Assembly: GCA_002338565.1 (NCBI GenBank)
Contig: DDIN01000008.1
Location: 1,798,403-1,862,402 of the forward strand
Origin: Hyphomonadaceae bacterium UBA1849
GTDB taxonomy: Bacteria; Pseudomonadota; Alphaproteobacteria; Caulobacterales; Hyphomonadaceae
DNA: 64,000 nt
Reading direction: 5' to 3'
The notes beneath the pieces are model-generated. The model ran no database searches. It was not told the origin of the DNA and saw only the letters and a program-made list of their open reading frames with translations. Position numbers and translations under genes: made by a program. This document shows, one piece after another, positions 1 to 8,863 of this stretch (position 1 is its first letter; the number at the start of each line of letters is the position of its first letter).

Positions 1-2
1 GC

Positions 3-1061
3 AGCGCGACGGAGACACAATACATTTTGGCCGCTTTCATTGGCGGGCATGCGCTCGGCCTGTTGCTGTTCGGCGCGATTACCTGGCGTTTTCGCAGACC
101 GCATATTCTGATCGTTGCGATGGTCGGGTTTGGCCTGTCGTCCTTCATGGCGACGCAGGTCACGGCCATCTGGCCGCTTGTCATTTTGCGCGTGTTTCAG
201 GGTATTTTTGCAGCCGGGTCTACGGTGATTGCGCCGGGCATTATGCGTCAGCTCTTTTCCGAAAAAGGCGCAACCCGCGCGCTGGGTATCTTCTCCAGCC
301 TTGAAGCGCTCGCGCCGGCAATGGGGCCGATCATCGGCTACTGGCTTCTGGACATTGGTGGCTGGACGCTGAGCTTCTACATTCTGACTGTGATTGGCGC
401 TGCTGTTGCGGCGGTTGTGTTCTTTGTCGGGAAATGGATTCCGCGGTCAAAAACCGAAGGCAATCGTGGCAGCTATCGCTCGCTCCTGAAGTCGAAGGTT
501 TATCTGCGGTATTCGCTGTCACAGGCGCTATGCGTTGGCGGTCTGATCGTGCTGGTTTTCAGTGCGCCAGCCATCTTCGTGAGAGCCTGGGGCGGAAGTA
601 TGACGCATTTCATCATCATGCAGTGTGCGGGCGTCGCCTGTTTCATTATCGCCAGCAACTCGACGAGCTATTTTGTCGACCGGTTTGGCGCTGAGAAAGT
701 CATCTGGCTCGGCACATTTATCTCGATGATCGCCGCCCTGCTGATCCTGCTTTATGCGTTGAGTGGCGGGCAGGAGCCTTTGGTGGTCGCGGCTTTGTTC
801 GCGCCTTTGAACCTCGCTCTGGGTATCAGAGGTCCACCGGGCTTTCTGCGTGCAATTATTGCAGGTGGCGGGCAGGACGATCGCGCATCGTCTCTGTTGG
901 TGCTGGCGCTCTTTGCAGCGGTTGCCGGTGGCACAGCTATTCTGGCGCCTTTCGTTGAGCACGGCATGGTGGAGACGGCGTTCGCAGTCTTCCTTATGGA
1001 GCTCGGCGCGGTAGGTCTGCTGGTCTGGCTTCCGGGCCTTCCGGACAAGCTTGCATCGTGA
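3..1061 (+). CDS. MFS drug-resistance transporter, Bcr/CflA-like (5' truncated by window edge)
   Basis: This is an inner-membrane major facilitator superfamily exporter. The reading frame is open from base 3, and the visible protein begins with SATETQYILAAFIGGHALG, which looks like the start of the second transmembrane helix of DHA1 transporters. The true start therefore lies before the window, and an internal TTG at 27 is not a credible start. About 352 residues remain, with roughly ten hydrophobic helices and the conserved RVFQGIFAAGSTVIAPGIMR region found in helix 4 of Bcr/CflA-type proteins. The gene ends with TGA at 1059-1061, and the next gene follows after 55 bp in the same direction. 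The substrate cannot be read from sequence. Confidence 0.85.
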   Translation, partial: SATETQYILAAFIGGHALGLLLFGAITWRFRRPHILIVAMVGFGLSSFMATQVTAIWPLVILRVFQGIFAAGSTVIAPGIMRQLFSEKGATRALGIFSSLEALAPAMGPIIGYWLLDIGGWTLSFYILTVIGAAVAAVVFFVGKWIPRSKTEGNRGSYRSLLKSKVYLRYSLSQALCVGGLIVLVFSAPAIFVRAWGGSMTHFIIMQCAGVACFIIASNSTSYFVDRFGAEKVIWLGTFISMIAALLILLYALSGGQEPLVVAALFAPLNLALGIRGPPGFLRAIIAGGGQDDRASSLLVLALFAAVAGGTAILAPFVEHGMVETAFAVFLMELGAVGLLVWLPGLPDKLAS

Positions 1062-1116
1062 TTTGGCCGCTCCCTGGTTTCATGTCAGACTGGGCGCATA
1101 AAAACGGGAGTTTGAT

Positions 1117-1305
1117 ATGAAGACGATTTCGGTGACGCTTCTGGCGCTCATGATGGCAGCCTGCACAACAAATGCGGACGGCTCGCTCGGCTTCATTTCC
1201 CAGTCTGACCGCAATCAGGAAGCCGGTGAAGAAGAACGGGAAGTGCACGAAACCGAACACCATCTGATGGATCGGTTCGAATATCACGACGAAGACCCTG
1301 TTTAG
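1117..1305 (+). CDS. Small hypothetical lipoprotein
   Basis: The 62-residue product opens with a lipoprotein signal (MKTISVTLLALMMAAC), with the lipobox cysteine at residue 16. The remaining 46 residues are short, polar and strongly acidic, rich in Glu and His (EEEREVHETEHH), with no recognisable domain. A good ribosome-binding site (GGGAG) lies 7 nt before the ATG. It would be anchored in the outer or inner membrane facing the periplasm. The His/Glu-rich tail could bind metal, but that is only a guess. Confidence 0.6.
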   Translation: MKTISVTLLALMMAACTTNADGSLGFISQSDRNQEAGEEEREVHETEHHLMDRFEYHDEDPV

Positions 1306-1353
1306 CCTGTCCTGAGTGATTGACTTTAGTGCGCGGCGTGGCACACCCCGCCC

Positions 1354-3276
1354 ATGCTAACGATCACAGACCTCACCTTCGCTTTTGGTACACGCACCCT
1401 GTTCGAGGAGGCGTCCGCACAGCTGGCGAAAGGCTGGAAGGTCGGACTTGTCGGGCGTAACGGCACAGGCAAGTCGACACTGCTCGGGCTGATCCGTGAG
1501 GCGCATGACCGTGAAGGCAAGGATGAATCCATCCGCTTCAATGAAGGTGCAACGCTCGGTTGGGTCGCGCAGGAAGTTGCGCCAACCGACGAGACCATTC
1601 TCGAAGTCGTTCTGAAAGCAGATGCTGAACGCCACGCGCTGATGACGGAATCTGAAACTGCGACCGATCCTGATCGCATCGGCGAAATCCATGAACGCCT
1701 TCTGGATATCGATGCATGGTCTGGTGAGGCGCGCGCGAGTGAAGTTCTGATGGGACTTGGCTTTACGCCGGATGACCTGCACCGCGCGTCGAAAGAATTT
1801 TCTGGCGGCTGGCGTATGCGTGCGGCCATTGCGGGCGTTCTGTTTGCTCAGCCTGACGTGCTGCTGCTCGACGAGCCGACCAACTATCTCGACCTTGAGG
1901 GGGCTGCCTGGCTGGAAAACTATCTTCGGGCCTATCCGAACACAGTGATCCTTGTCAGCCACGACCGCGAAATGCTGAACGCCTGCGTGACGCACACTCT
2001 GGCACTCGATCATAAGAAACTTGAGCTCACCACGGGCGGCTATGACGATTATCTGCGCATGCGTGCGATCAAGTATTCCCAGCTGGAGGCGATGAAGAAG
2101 AAGCAGGACGCTGAACGTGCCCATCTGCAAAGCTTTGTCGACCGCTTCCGGGCAAAGGCCTCGAAGGCAACGCAGGCCCAGTCCCGTATCAAAATGATCG
2201 AAAAGATGAAGGACGTCGCTATTCCGGTTTCGGAGCGCACGGTGCCGTTTCATTTTACAGCGCCGGAAGCTCAACTCGCGCCACCTTTGCTGGAGCTGCG
2301 CGGTGCCAGCTGCGGCTATGGCGAGAACGCTGTCATTCTGACTGAGGTCGATCTGCGCGTAGACCCTGATGACCGTATCGCAATTGTCGGCACGAACGGG
2401 CAGGGCAAGACGACACTTGTTAAAACCATTGCGCAAAAGCTTCAGCTCATGGACGGCGAACGCAAAGCGCCGGGCTCAATTCGCATCGGCTATTTCAGCC
2501 AGGATCAGATGGACGAGCTCAGCCTTGGCGAGACGGTTTATGATCACGTGCAGCGGGCCATGCCGAAAGGCACTTTGCCAGCCAAGGTGCGCGCAAAGGC
2601 GGCCCAGCTCGGCTTTTCTGTAGAGAAGGTCGAAACCAAGGTTGAGAAACTGTCGGGCGGCGAGAAAGTGCGCCTGCTTATGGGCCTGATGGCCATGACC
2701 GAGCCGCACATTCTTATCCTCGACGAGCCGACCTCTCACCTTGATATTGATAGCCGCGAAGCGCTGATCTACGCGCTGAACGATTATCGCGGCGCTGTTC
2801 TGCTCATCACGCACGATGTCTATCTGGCCGAAGGTACAGCCGACCAGCTCTGGCTGGTAAAGGATGGTAAGGCCTGCGAGTATGACGGCGATCTGAACGA
2901 CTATAAAAAGCTCGTTATGGCGGCCGACCGCGATCAGTCGAAAACGTCAAAAGCGCCAGCGCCGAAGGTAGACGTCGTCGTCGACGAGCCGGTTGAGAAG
3001 GTCGATAAAGCAGCGCAGCGCCAGAAGGCAGCTGATGCACGCAAAGCGGCAGCTCCCCTGAAGAAGACAGCCGACGCTGCAGAAAAGCGACTTGAAAAAG
3101 CCAACGCCCGTGTGGCAGCGATTGATGAGGAACTGGTGCAGCCAAACCTTTCATCCGAACGGATGCAGGCGCTCATGAAAGAGCGGGCTGAGCAAACTGA
3201 TCTGGCTGAAAAGGCTGAAACGGAATGGCTGGGAGCCAGCGAGGCCTATGAAGAGGCAATTTCTGTCGCAGGATAA
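1354..3276 (+). CDS. ABC-F family ATPase (Uup/EttA-like ribosome-associated factor)
   Basis: The 640-residue soluble protein has two ABC ATPase domains in tandem and no membrane segments, which defines the ABC-F class acting on ribosomes. Domain 1 has Walker A GRNGTGKST (about 34-42), signature FSGGW (about 150) and Walker B LLLDEPTNYLD (about 170-180). Domain 2 has Walker A GTNGQGKTT (about 346-354), signature LSGGE (about 432) and Walker B LILDEPTSHLD (about 453). A charged linker of about 60 residues lies between them, and residues 540-640 are Lys/Glu/Ala-rich and probably a coiled coil as in Uup. Length and layout fit Uup-type proteins. No clear ribosome-binding site precedes the ATG. An imperfect hairpin (ACATC/GATGT arms) follows the stop without a T tract. 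Confidence 0.92.
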   Translation: MLTITDLTFAFGTRTLFEEASAQLAKGWKVGLVGRNGTGKSTLLGLIREAHDREGKDESIRFNEGATLGWVAQEVAPTDETILEVVLKADAERHALMTESETATDPDRIGEIHERLLDIDAWSGEARASEVLMGLGFTPDDLHRASKEFSGGWRMRAAIAGVLFAQPDVLLLDEPTNYLDLEGAAWLENYLRAYPNTVILVSHDREMLNACVTHTLALDHKKLELTTGGYDDYLRMRAIKYSQLEAMKKKQDAERAHLQSFVDRFRAKASKATQAQSRIKMIEKMKDVAIPVSERTVPFHFTAPEAQLAPPLLELRGASCGYGENAVILTEVDLRVDPDDRIAIVGTNGQGKTTLVKTIAQKLQLMDGERKAPGSIRIGYFSQDQMDELSLGETVYDHVQRAMPKGTLPAKVRAKAAQLGFSVEKVETKVEKLSGGEKVRLLMGLMAMTEPHILILDEPTSHLDIDSREALIYALNDYRGAVLLITHDVYLAEGTADQLWLVKDGKACEYDGDLNDYKKLVMAADRDQSKTSKAPAPKVDVVVDEPVEKVDKAAQRQKAADARKAAAPLKKTADAAEKRLEKANARVAAIDEELVQPNLSSERMQALMKERAEQTDLAEKAETEWLGASEAYEEAISVAG

Positions 3277-3330
3277 CATCTCCCTGAAACAGGTGATGTA
3301 AGGTTGTATAAATTGCGTTATTCTCGCTGA

Positions 3331-3915
3331 ATGGCACGTTATGAATACGCACCCGCAGCGCTATCTGGAAAGCAAACCGTTCACTGGGATCAGGATGGTT
3401 TGCGCATCGATAAAGATGGCAGCAGTAAAATCCTGAGATGGGTTGATCTTAGCTCCGCCCGGTATTGGGCGTCGCGCGTGAAGACCGTCGACTTTTACGG
3501 GTTTGAGCTAAAGGACAGCGCTGGTGAGAGTTTCTCGCTGAGCATGACTGTGCCAGCCGGTACGGGCGCGGATAACCCTTTCCGGACAGGCTATTACGGC
3601 ATGCTTCGCGATATTTGCGCCGTGCTGAAAACCGCGCGCCCTGATGTGAAAGTCGATTACGGACAGCCGAAAACTTATGCGTGGATCTATTTTGTGACCG
3701 GCGTGATCGCTTTTCTGTTCGCGGCAGTGATGGGGTTTCTGCTTCTGACTGAAGTGCCGGACCGCATGGGGGCCGCCGCGCCTCCAGTCGTCATACTGCT
3801 ATTGTTTGGCGCATATCTCGCCTGGTCATTCAGGCCAGGGCGGCCTTCAGTGCAGTTCAGTCTGGATGAAATGGCGGCGATCAGCGAACGCTATGCCAAT
3901 CCGGATCAGAGATAG
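3331..3915 (+). CDS. Hypothetical membrane protein with two transmembrane helices
   Basis: The 194-residue protein has an N-terminal soluble part of about 115 residues (beta-rich, with HWDQDGLRIDKDG) and two hydrophobic helices around residues 121-142 and 148-165, followed by a short C-terminal tail. I do not recognise a family. The N-terminal part resembles small PH-like membrane-associated domains in composition only. No strong ribosome-binding site is visible before the ATG. Its last 10 bases overlap the end of the convergent acetyltransferase gene, so the two stops are interleaved. Confidence 0.6.
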   Translation: MARYEYAPAALSGKQTVHWDQDGLRIDKDGSSKILRWVDLSSARYWASRVKTVDFYGFELKDSAGESFSLSMTVPAGTGADNPFRTGYYGMLRDICAVLKTARPDVKVDYGQPKTYAWIYFVTGVIAFLFAAVMGFLLLTEVPDRMGAAAPPVVILLLFGAYLAWSFRPGRPSVQFSLDEMAAISERYANPDQR

Positions 3916-4370
3916 AGCTTGAAGCCTTCATGAGAGCGGGCAAAGCCGTATCGCTCATAGAAGCGGTGCGCGTCGGGTCTCTGCTTGTTGCTGGTCAGCT
4001 GGATGAGATTGCAGCCGCGATCTTTCGCAATTGAGACGGCCAGATCGACCATCTGCTTGCCAATGCTATGGCCGCGGCAGTCCGGATTGACGTGCACGCT
4101 CTCCATTTCCATGCGCAAGCTGCCGCCATTGACCAGCGTCGGGATGAAGATGAGTTGCATGGTGGAAACGACGCCGCGTTCGGCCAGTTCGCCGACGAAC
4201 AGCATCTGGTTGTCATCGCGCTCGATGGCATCAAATGCCGCGCGATAGGCCGCTTCGGGTGAATTCTCAACGCGGACTTCATCGCCCGGTGCGCCCTTGA
4301 CGATGAGGTCCAGAACAGCCGGCACATCTTCAAAACGTGCCGGCCGGAATGTGGGGTTCAGTACGGTCAT
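3906..4370 (-). CDS. GNAT family N-acetyltransferase
   Basis: The 154-residue protein fits a single GNAT domain. The acetyl-CoA-binding motif A is visible as VHVNPDCRGHSIGKQMVDLAVSIAKDRGC, where the usual RGxGxG appears as RGHSIG, and the end carries the typical FYERYGFARSHEGFKLYL. The substrate is unknown. It starts 6 bp downstream of the stop of the large VIT/VWA gene on the same strand, so the two are probably co-transcribed, with translation of the second relying on the first because no independent ribosome-binding site is evident. Confidence 0.85.
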   Translation of the reverse strand: MTVLNPTFRPARFEDVPAVLDLIVKGAPGDEVRVENSPEAAYRAAFDAIERDDNQMLFVGELAERGVVSTMQLIFIPTLVNGGSLRMEMESVHVNPDCRGHSIGKQMVDLAVSIAKDRGCNLIQLTSNKQRPDAHRFYERYGFARSHEGFKLYL

Positions 4371-4376
4371 TGAGGT

Positions 4377-7373
4377 CTAGTCGTCGCCTTCCACGGTGAT
4401 GGTCGCGACGAGATATTCTGACTGATCGACATCGTCAAACTCAAGCTCGACGCGCTGGACGCGCTCGTCAGGCATGCCGTAGTTTTGCCAAAGCTCTGCA
4501 TTGATCGCGACGGCGCCGTTCGGGTTCACAATGTCTGAGGAGAAATAGTCCATCTCCACCGTGTAGACGCCCGGAATGGCCTTGCGCAGCATAAACTCTT
4601 CCGGCCCGTAGCCGTCCGTCATATCATTGGAAATTCGCCCGCCAATCGCAGACAGATTGTTCCCGTAATAGACACGCTCGCCGCGCGGGTCTGTCACCCA
4701 GAGATCCATATCGACTTCATCGACATTCCAGCCCACGACAATACGCAGATCGACCTGCATGTCGCCTTCAAGCGCCTCGCTCGGCAGTTCGCCATTGCCG
4801 CCAGCGGTCTGCAGGCGGTCGAGTATGCGGTTCGCCTCCAGCACGGAGATGCCTTCAATACCGTCATAATACCAGCTCCACGGCGAGGAGATGACGTGGT
4901 TCAGATGCTCCAGCGCTTCGCTCAGGCGGGCACGGCGCTCAGCCTCGTTAAGGCCGGGCAGATCAGCGCTCGCATCCAGCGCAAGCGCCAGATCACGCCA
5001 TGGCTGTGGACGGGATGGATCAATCTCGGTCACGCGGCGGAACAGGTCGACCGCGCGGTCGATATCTCCATAGCGCATCAGACGTTGGCCGACGGCCGTC
5101 AGCGTGTCGTGATTGGATGTTGAAAGCTCCAGAGCTGTCAGCGCGGTTTCAGTTGCACGGCGAATGTCACCGCACTGTTCGAACAAATCCGCAAATTCGA
5201 GGAAATAGCTTGGTAGCGCACCATATTCGGCGCGTTCGCGCAGATAGACCTCGTAAAGCTCATCAGCGCACATGCCTTCGGCGGCTTCCAGATAAGGACG
5301 GTTCGGCGTCCAGCGCTCGATCTCCACAACTGATGCGGCACCTGATCCGCTTCGTCCCTGATCAAGCTGGGTTGGCTCTGCCAGCGGGTTCGGTGGAGCC
5401 GCTGGTGCGGCCGACCCTGTCACCACGATTTCTTCTGACTCCTGAAGTGTTTCGTCAAACACAGGAGACGGAAGGGATCCGTCCGGACGCGGAGGCGGCG
5501 GAGGAGGTGGTGGAGGCGGTGGCGGAGGTGGAACCATGTCATCCAGATAAAGGACTTCACGTTCGTATTCAGCACCGTTGCTGCTGTCGTCTTCCGGGTC
5601 GAACTTTGCTTCATACCAGGAGACCTGACGCTCCCAGTAACTGACCACATTCTCGATGCGGTCGGCTTGTTCTCGCTCCATGCGATCAATATGCGCATCC
5701 AGAAGCGCGGTGTATCGCTCCTGCTCATCCTTGCTGAAGCTGTCCTCTGGTAGGTTGATGTCGTTGTTCACATAATCTTCGATCGTCTCCAGAACGAGGA
5801 GCGAAGTCTCATCTGTAACGACTGAGAATTCCTGGCTTGCATCGACGATGTCGGCGCGGCTGGCGCCGGTAGCACGAAGCGTCGTTATCAGTTCGCGTGC
5901 CCAGAAAGAGCCTGCGCCGCTGTTTTCCGGTGCGTTAGCGGGCGAGATGGATTGTGAAATGACCCGGCCACCTATCTCGGCGACGACATTGGTTGCGTTT
6001 CTGCGGATAGGTGCAAGCAGGCGGAACCGGTCGCCATCATCAATCCATTCGGCTTCGTCCATGACATCCCGGCCATCGACGAGAAAACGCCGGGGCGACA
6101 TGACAGATTGAGAGAGGCGGGCTTCTGCGCGTTGTGGGCCGATCTCGGCAAGATCGAGATAATGGCCGCCGCCGCGCTCGGCGAGCAGGCTGAGTGCGCC
6201 ATCATCAGCTTCGGGCGAAGCGGTGACGACGTGTAGCTGACACGGAAGTTGCACATCCGGCATATCTCCGAACGTGATCCGCCCGTCAGTTACAAGGAAG
6301 CAGACGTCCACGCGCGGGCGCTCTGCCTCGGCAGCGAAAATGGCCTGCAGGTCGGTCGCGCCGTCAAAATCAATCTCCGAAACGAAATGACGTAGCTCTT
6401 CCGGTTCAGGACGCATATCGACGCGTCCGCTGTCGCGCAGGCCGCGTGCAAACGGCACCAGTTCCAGCGAGAAGGGACGAAGTTCGAAGAACAGATAGGA
6501 GAAGAAATCCAGCGCCTGTTCGGAACTCTCCTCATTCGAGAGGGATGTATCCCAGAGCACGCGCACAGAGGCAGGGCTGAACGGTGTGCTGGCGGTTTCT
6601 GATGGCAGGTCAATCGCAACGAAATGCTGGCCGTTGGAGTGACGGCTGACACTAACCGGTTCGACGCTGACCGGCGTGACGAGCAGGTCTCCGTTCAAGG
6701 GCAGGTTCTCGGTTACCAGCAGAGCGCGGTCGTTGCGTGCATCCCATTCCGCTTCCAGTTCGCCAGGCATGCTGACATCGGCAAGGGTAATGTCGCCATC
6801 GACTGTGATCGTCGCGTTGACGGCATCATCGCCTGCTTCCAATGGCAGGCGGTATGGCTGCTCGTCGCTGACAGGCGTGACGAAGGTCACCGAGATCTGG
6901 CGGGTCTGGCCGGGCATGATCGGGAAAACACGCGTCTCAAACGCATTCGTACGGCTGACTTCGGCAAGGCCCGGATCTACGCGCTGTCGAATACGCTCAT
7001 TGAATACCCGTTCAGCCTGAAGTTTCTCGACGATCACGCCGTCGCGGATGGCGCCATTAATGTCGAGGCCATAACCGGTGAGGATGGCGCCCGCTGGCAT
7101 ATCGAGCGTGAAATTGCCTTCGAGGGTTTCCTCGCTGGGGTTCATGAACTCGGCAAGAACGGTCGTTTCTGCAAAGCCGCCATTGAGGCTGACATTGACG
7201 TTCAGGGTCTGAAGATCGAGCAGGCTGGCTTCCGTACGTCCCTCGCTGGTGAAGTAGCTGGTAGAGGACAGGACAGGGTTTGGCTCTGCGCCCGCTGACA
7301 GCGCGATCAGGCTCGCGCTAAGTGTCAGGCCTGCAAGGCCGGTGGTTCTGATTGGTTTGATAGCTGGCAACAT
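4377..7373 (-). CDS. Periplasmic VIT / von Willebrand factor A protein with TPR-like region and DUF2135
   Basis: The 998-residue exported protein has a signal peptide in the first 29 residues (cut near AGAEP). It is followed by a VIT domain (about 35-165, MNPSEETLEGNFTLDMPAGA), then a VWA domain with a MIDAS DxSxS (DTSLS at about 275), a conserved Thr in DGATDL and Asp in VTDGR. Around residue 615-628 it has a run of about 14 prolines, then a segment EEIVVTGS (about 647-654) that matches the N-terminal TonB-box-like motif of TonB receptors. Residues about 690-830 look like TPR helices, and the C-terminus (about 880-990, DMDLWVTDPRGERVYYGN) is DUF2135. VIT/VWA proteins generally serve as protein-interaction scaffolds; the exact role is unknown. 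A GGGGA ribosome-binding site precedes the ATG. Confidence 0.88.
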   Translation of the reverse strand: MLPAIKPIRTTGLAGLTLSASLIALSAGAEPNPVLSSTSYFTSEGRTEASLLDLQTLNVNVSLNGGFAETTVLAEFMNPSEETLEGNFTLDMPAGAILTGYGLDINGAIRDGVIVEKLQAERVFNERIRQRVDPGLAEVSRTNAFETRVFPIMPGQTRQISVTFVTPVSDEQPYRLPLEAGDDAVNATITVDGDITLADVSMPGELEAEWDARNDRALLVTENLPLNGDLLVTPVSVEPVSVSRHSNGQHFVAIDLPSETASTPFSPASVRVLWDTSLSNEESSEQALDFFSYLFFELRPFSLELVPFARGLRDSGRVDMRPEPEELRHFVSEIDFDGATDLQAIFAAEAERPRVDVCFLVTDGRITFGDMPDVQLPCQLHVVTASPEADDGALSLLAERGGGHYLDLAEIGPQRAEARLSQSVMSPRRFLVDGRDVMDEAEWIDDGDRFRLLAPIRRNATNVVAEIGGRVISQSISPANAPENSGAGSFWARELITTLRATGASRADIVDASQEFSVVTDETSLLVLETIEDYVNNDINLPEDSFSKDEQERYTALLDAHIDRMEREQADRIENVVSYWERQVSWYEAKFDPEDDSSNGAEYEREVLYLDDMVPPPPPPPPPPPPPPRPDGSLPSPVFDETLQESEEIVVTGSAAPAAPPNPLAEPTQLDQGRSGSGAASVVEIERWTPNRPYLEAAEGMCADELYEVYLRERAEYGALPSYFLEFADLFEQCGDIRRATETALTALELSTSNHDTLTAVGQRLMRYGDIDRAVDLFRRVTEIDPSRPQPWRDLALALDASADLPGLNEAERRARLSEALEHLNHVISSPWSWYYDGIEGISVLEANRILDRLQTAGGNGELPSEALEGDMQVDLRIVVGWNVDEVDMDLWVTDPRGERVYYGNNLSAIGGRISNDMTDGYGPEEFMLRKAIPGVYTVEMDYFSSDIVNPNGAVAINAELWQNYGMPDERVQRVELEFDDVDQSEYLVATITVEGDD
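5490..5531 (-). repeat. Polyproline-coding low-complexity tract
   Basis: A G-rich tract on the plus strand encodes about 14 consecutive prolines on the minus strand, inside the VIT/VWA gene. Mixed CCG/CCA/CCT codons show that selection is on the protein rather than on the DNA. Such runs stall ribosomes and depend on elongation factor P, and here the run probably forms a rigid spacer between the VWA half and the TPR/DUF2135 half. Confidence 0.8.
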
Positions 7374-7529
7374 GCGTCGTCCCCGTGACCTTATGCTTTT
7401 GTATGTCTGAGCTTTTGCCGCCGATCATGTCGGCTATGAGGCAAGAGCAAGACCAATACAGGAGCCTGCACAGTTTGCGGGTTATGTCTATTCGCTCTGG
7501 AATAAGGAATATTGCCCGACTGGATGACT

Positions 7530-7544
7530 TGTAATATGATTACA
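7530..7544. promoter_or_regulatory. Perfect 15-bp palindrome upstream of exbD (putative operator)
   Basis: TGTAAT and ATTACA form a perfect dyad around a 3-bp centre, ending 25 bp before the exbD ATG in the gap between the divergent VIT/VWA gene and exbD. The position, which overlaps where a -10 element would lie, fits a repressor site. The cognate regulator is not identifiable; metal-responsive Fur-family regulators use dyads of this kind, but that link is a guess. Confidence 0.5.
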
Positions 7545-7569
7545 TAATAGTTATGTGGGAGGACATTTC

Positions 7570-7971
7570 ATGAAACGCAAATCTATTAAAGCGGCTGAGG
7601 CAGATCTGACGCCGATGCTCGATATCGTCTTTATTCTGCTGATATTCTTCATCGTTACGGCGACCTTCATTCAGGAGAAGGCGATCGATATGACGCCGCC
7701 GCCACCATCGAATACAACCGAGATATCAGGAGAGGCATTGATTGTGAGAATTGACGAGAATGATCTGATCCGTGTCGGTGGACGGCTGACCGATGTCGAG
7801 GGCATTCGGGCCCGCGTTGAACGGGCGATAGCCGAAAACCCGGATATCAGCGTGATTGTTCAGGCGCACCCGCAGGCACGAAACCAGCTGGTTATTCACT
7901 CAGTGGATCAGTCGCGCAGTGCGGGCGTGCAGAATGTCGGGTTTGCCGTAGACGGTGACGGCTTACTTTGA
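7570..7971 (+). CDS. exbD: ExbD/TolR-family biopolymer transport protein
   Basis: The 133-residue protein has one N-terminal transmembrane helix followed by a periplasmic domain. The sequence ADLTPMLDIVFILLIFFIVTATFI carries the conserved aspartate of the proton channel (LDIVF), as in ExbD and TolR, which couple proton flow via ExbB/TolQ to TonB or TolA. The start at 7570 is chosen over a GTG at 7555 because GGAGG lies 7 nt before the ATG. The C-terminal half keeps the ExbD fold (SRSAGVQNVGFAVDG). It is an orphan: no exbB, tonB or second exbD is nearby. It is divergent from the VIT/VWA gene, and its last 9 bases overlap the end of the convergent Lrp gene. Confidence 0.88.
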   Translation: MKRKSIKAAEADLTPMLDIVFILLIFFIVTATFIQEKAIDMTPPPPSNTTEISGEALIVRIDENDLIRVGGRLTDVEGIRARVERAIAENPDISVIVQAHPQARNQLVIHSVDQSRSAGVQNVGFAVDGDGLL

Positions 7972-8466
7972 ACCGGAAGCCGGCGCGTCTTCAACGAGCG
8001 ACAGCGGAACGGCTGTTGTTCGTTTGGAGACACGTACGATAATGCGGGACTGAACATCTGACACCAGGCCAAGCGACAGAAGCTTGTCGCGCAGGAAATC
8101 GTCATAAGCGTGCATGTCGAGCGTCAGAACGCGGATAATGTAGTCCACAGCGCCTGTTACGGTCATGCATTCTACAACTTCTGGCCAGCCTTCAATGGCT
8201 TTCTCAAATTGTTCGAGATTTTCGCGGTTCGGGAGCTGGAGTTTAACCGAAGCGACAACTTCGAAGTTGAGGCCGAGAGCATTGCGGTCGAGAACCGTCA
8301 CGCGGCGTTGGATGACGCCTTGCTCTTCCATCCGTTTGATGCGGCGCCAGCATGGTGAAGAAGAGAGGCCAACCTTTTCAGCGATGTCCGCGACGGACAG
8401 GCTCGCATCATTCTGAACCAGTTCAAGAATGTTCTTATCGATTTGATCCAGTTCAACAGACAACAT
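7963..8466 (-). CDS. Lrp/AsnC family transcriptional regulator
   Basis: The 167-residue protein has an N-terminal winged helix (LDQIDKNILELVQNDASLSVADIAEKVGLSSSPCWRRIKRMEEQGVI) and a C-terminal RAM effector-binding domain (VVECMTVTGAVDYIIRVLTLDMHAYDDFL). These regulators usually respond to amino acids and control amino-acid metabolism. The start at 8466 is preferred over the ATG at 8508 because GAGGG sits just before it and the protein then begins where family members do. A short C-terminal extension follows the RAM domain. The upstream region has TCTG/CAGA dyads suggestive of autoregulation. Confidence 0.9.
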   Translation of the reverse strand: MLSVELDQIDKNILELVQNDASLSVADIAEKVGLSSSPCWRRIKRMEEQGVIQRRVTVLDRNALGLNFEVVASVKLQLPNRENLEQFEKAIEGWPEVVECMTVTGAVDYIIRVLTLDMHAYDDFLRDKLLSLGLVSDVQSRIIVRVSKRTTAVPLSLVEDAPASGSK

Positions 8467-8863
8467 TTTTCCCTCGCCGCTCAAAAACGTCCCTCGCATT
8501 GCACTCATTGGTTCTTTTGATGTGCTTTATGCAAGTCTTTTTCTAAAAAGCGGTATAAACAGAAAGAAACTGCCTTTGGCAAGTGCTGATTTGCTCTGAA
8601 TTGTGCAGAATTGGATGATCTGTATGCAGAATGGCAGAATTCTGTCCATATGGGGTAGGATTTGCTCATTTTATACGAAATGTTGCATAAACGTCACCTT
8701 GTGAGGGCGATGCTTTCGCTTTTCTGACCGGGTGCGATTACGCAATTTCTCACCGCAATATCAGCCTTGGTATTTGTGGTCCTTAAAATGGCGAGAAAAC
8801 TTGCATTCTATGCTTGTCGGATGGGAATTGCCCGCGTATATAGCGGCGCTCATTCATCGGTTT
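8467..8863. other. Intergenic region between the Lrp gene and the tRNA
   Basis: About 400 bp without a supportable gene. The left half holds the Lrp-gene promoter region and the dyad cluster at 8595-8644. The right part, up to 8863, must hold the tRNA promoter, but I cannot place -35/-10 boxes with confidence. Confidence 0.6.
8595..8644. promoter_or_regulatory. TCTG/CAGA dyad cluster upstream of the Lrp gene (putative autoregulatory site)
   Basis: The half-site CAGAAT occurs at 8606, 8627 and 8635. The first lies in the inverted repeat TCTG-N7-CAGA (8595-8609) and the last in the palindrome CAGAATTCTG (8635-8644). The first two copies are 21 bp apart, two helical turns, as expected for a multimeric Lrp-type protein binding one DNA face. 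It lies about 130-180 bp upstream of the Lrp start on the opposite coordinate side, in its promoter region. Confidence 0.4.

Noticed and set aside
1357..2436. Long open frame (359 codons) on the minus strand
   Set aside because: It lies fully inside the clearly coding ABC-F gene on the other strand and its product has no recognisable family features.
3276..3300. Imperfect hairpin after the ABC-F gene as terminator
   Set aside because: The stem has bulges and no T tract follows.
5490..5531. G-rich repeat as a possible CRISPR or structural repeat
   Set aside because: It is a single in-frame polyproline tract in a gene, with no spacer pattern.
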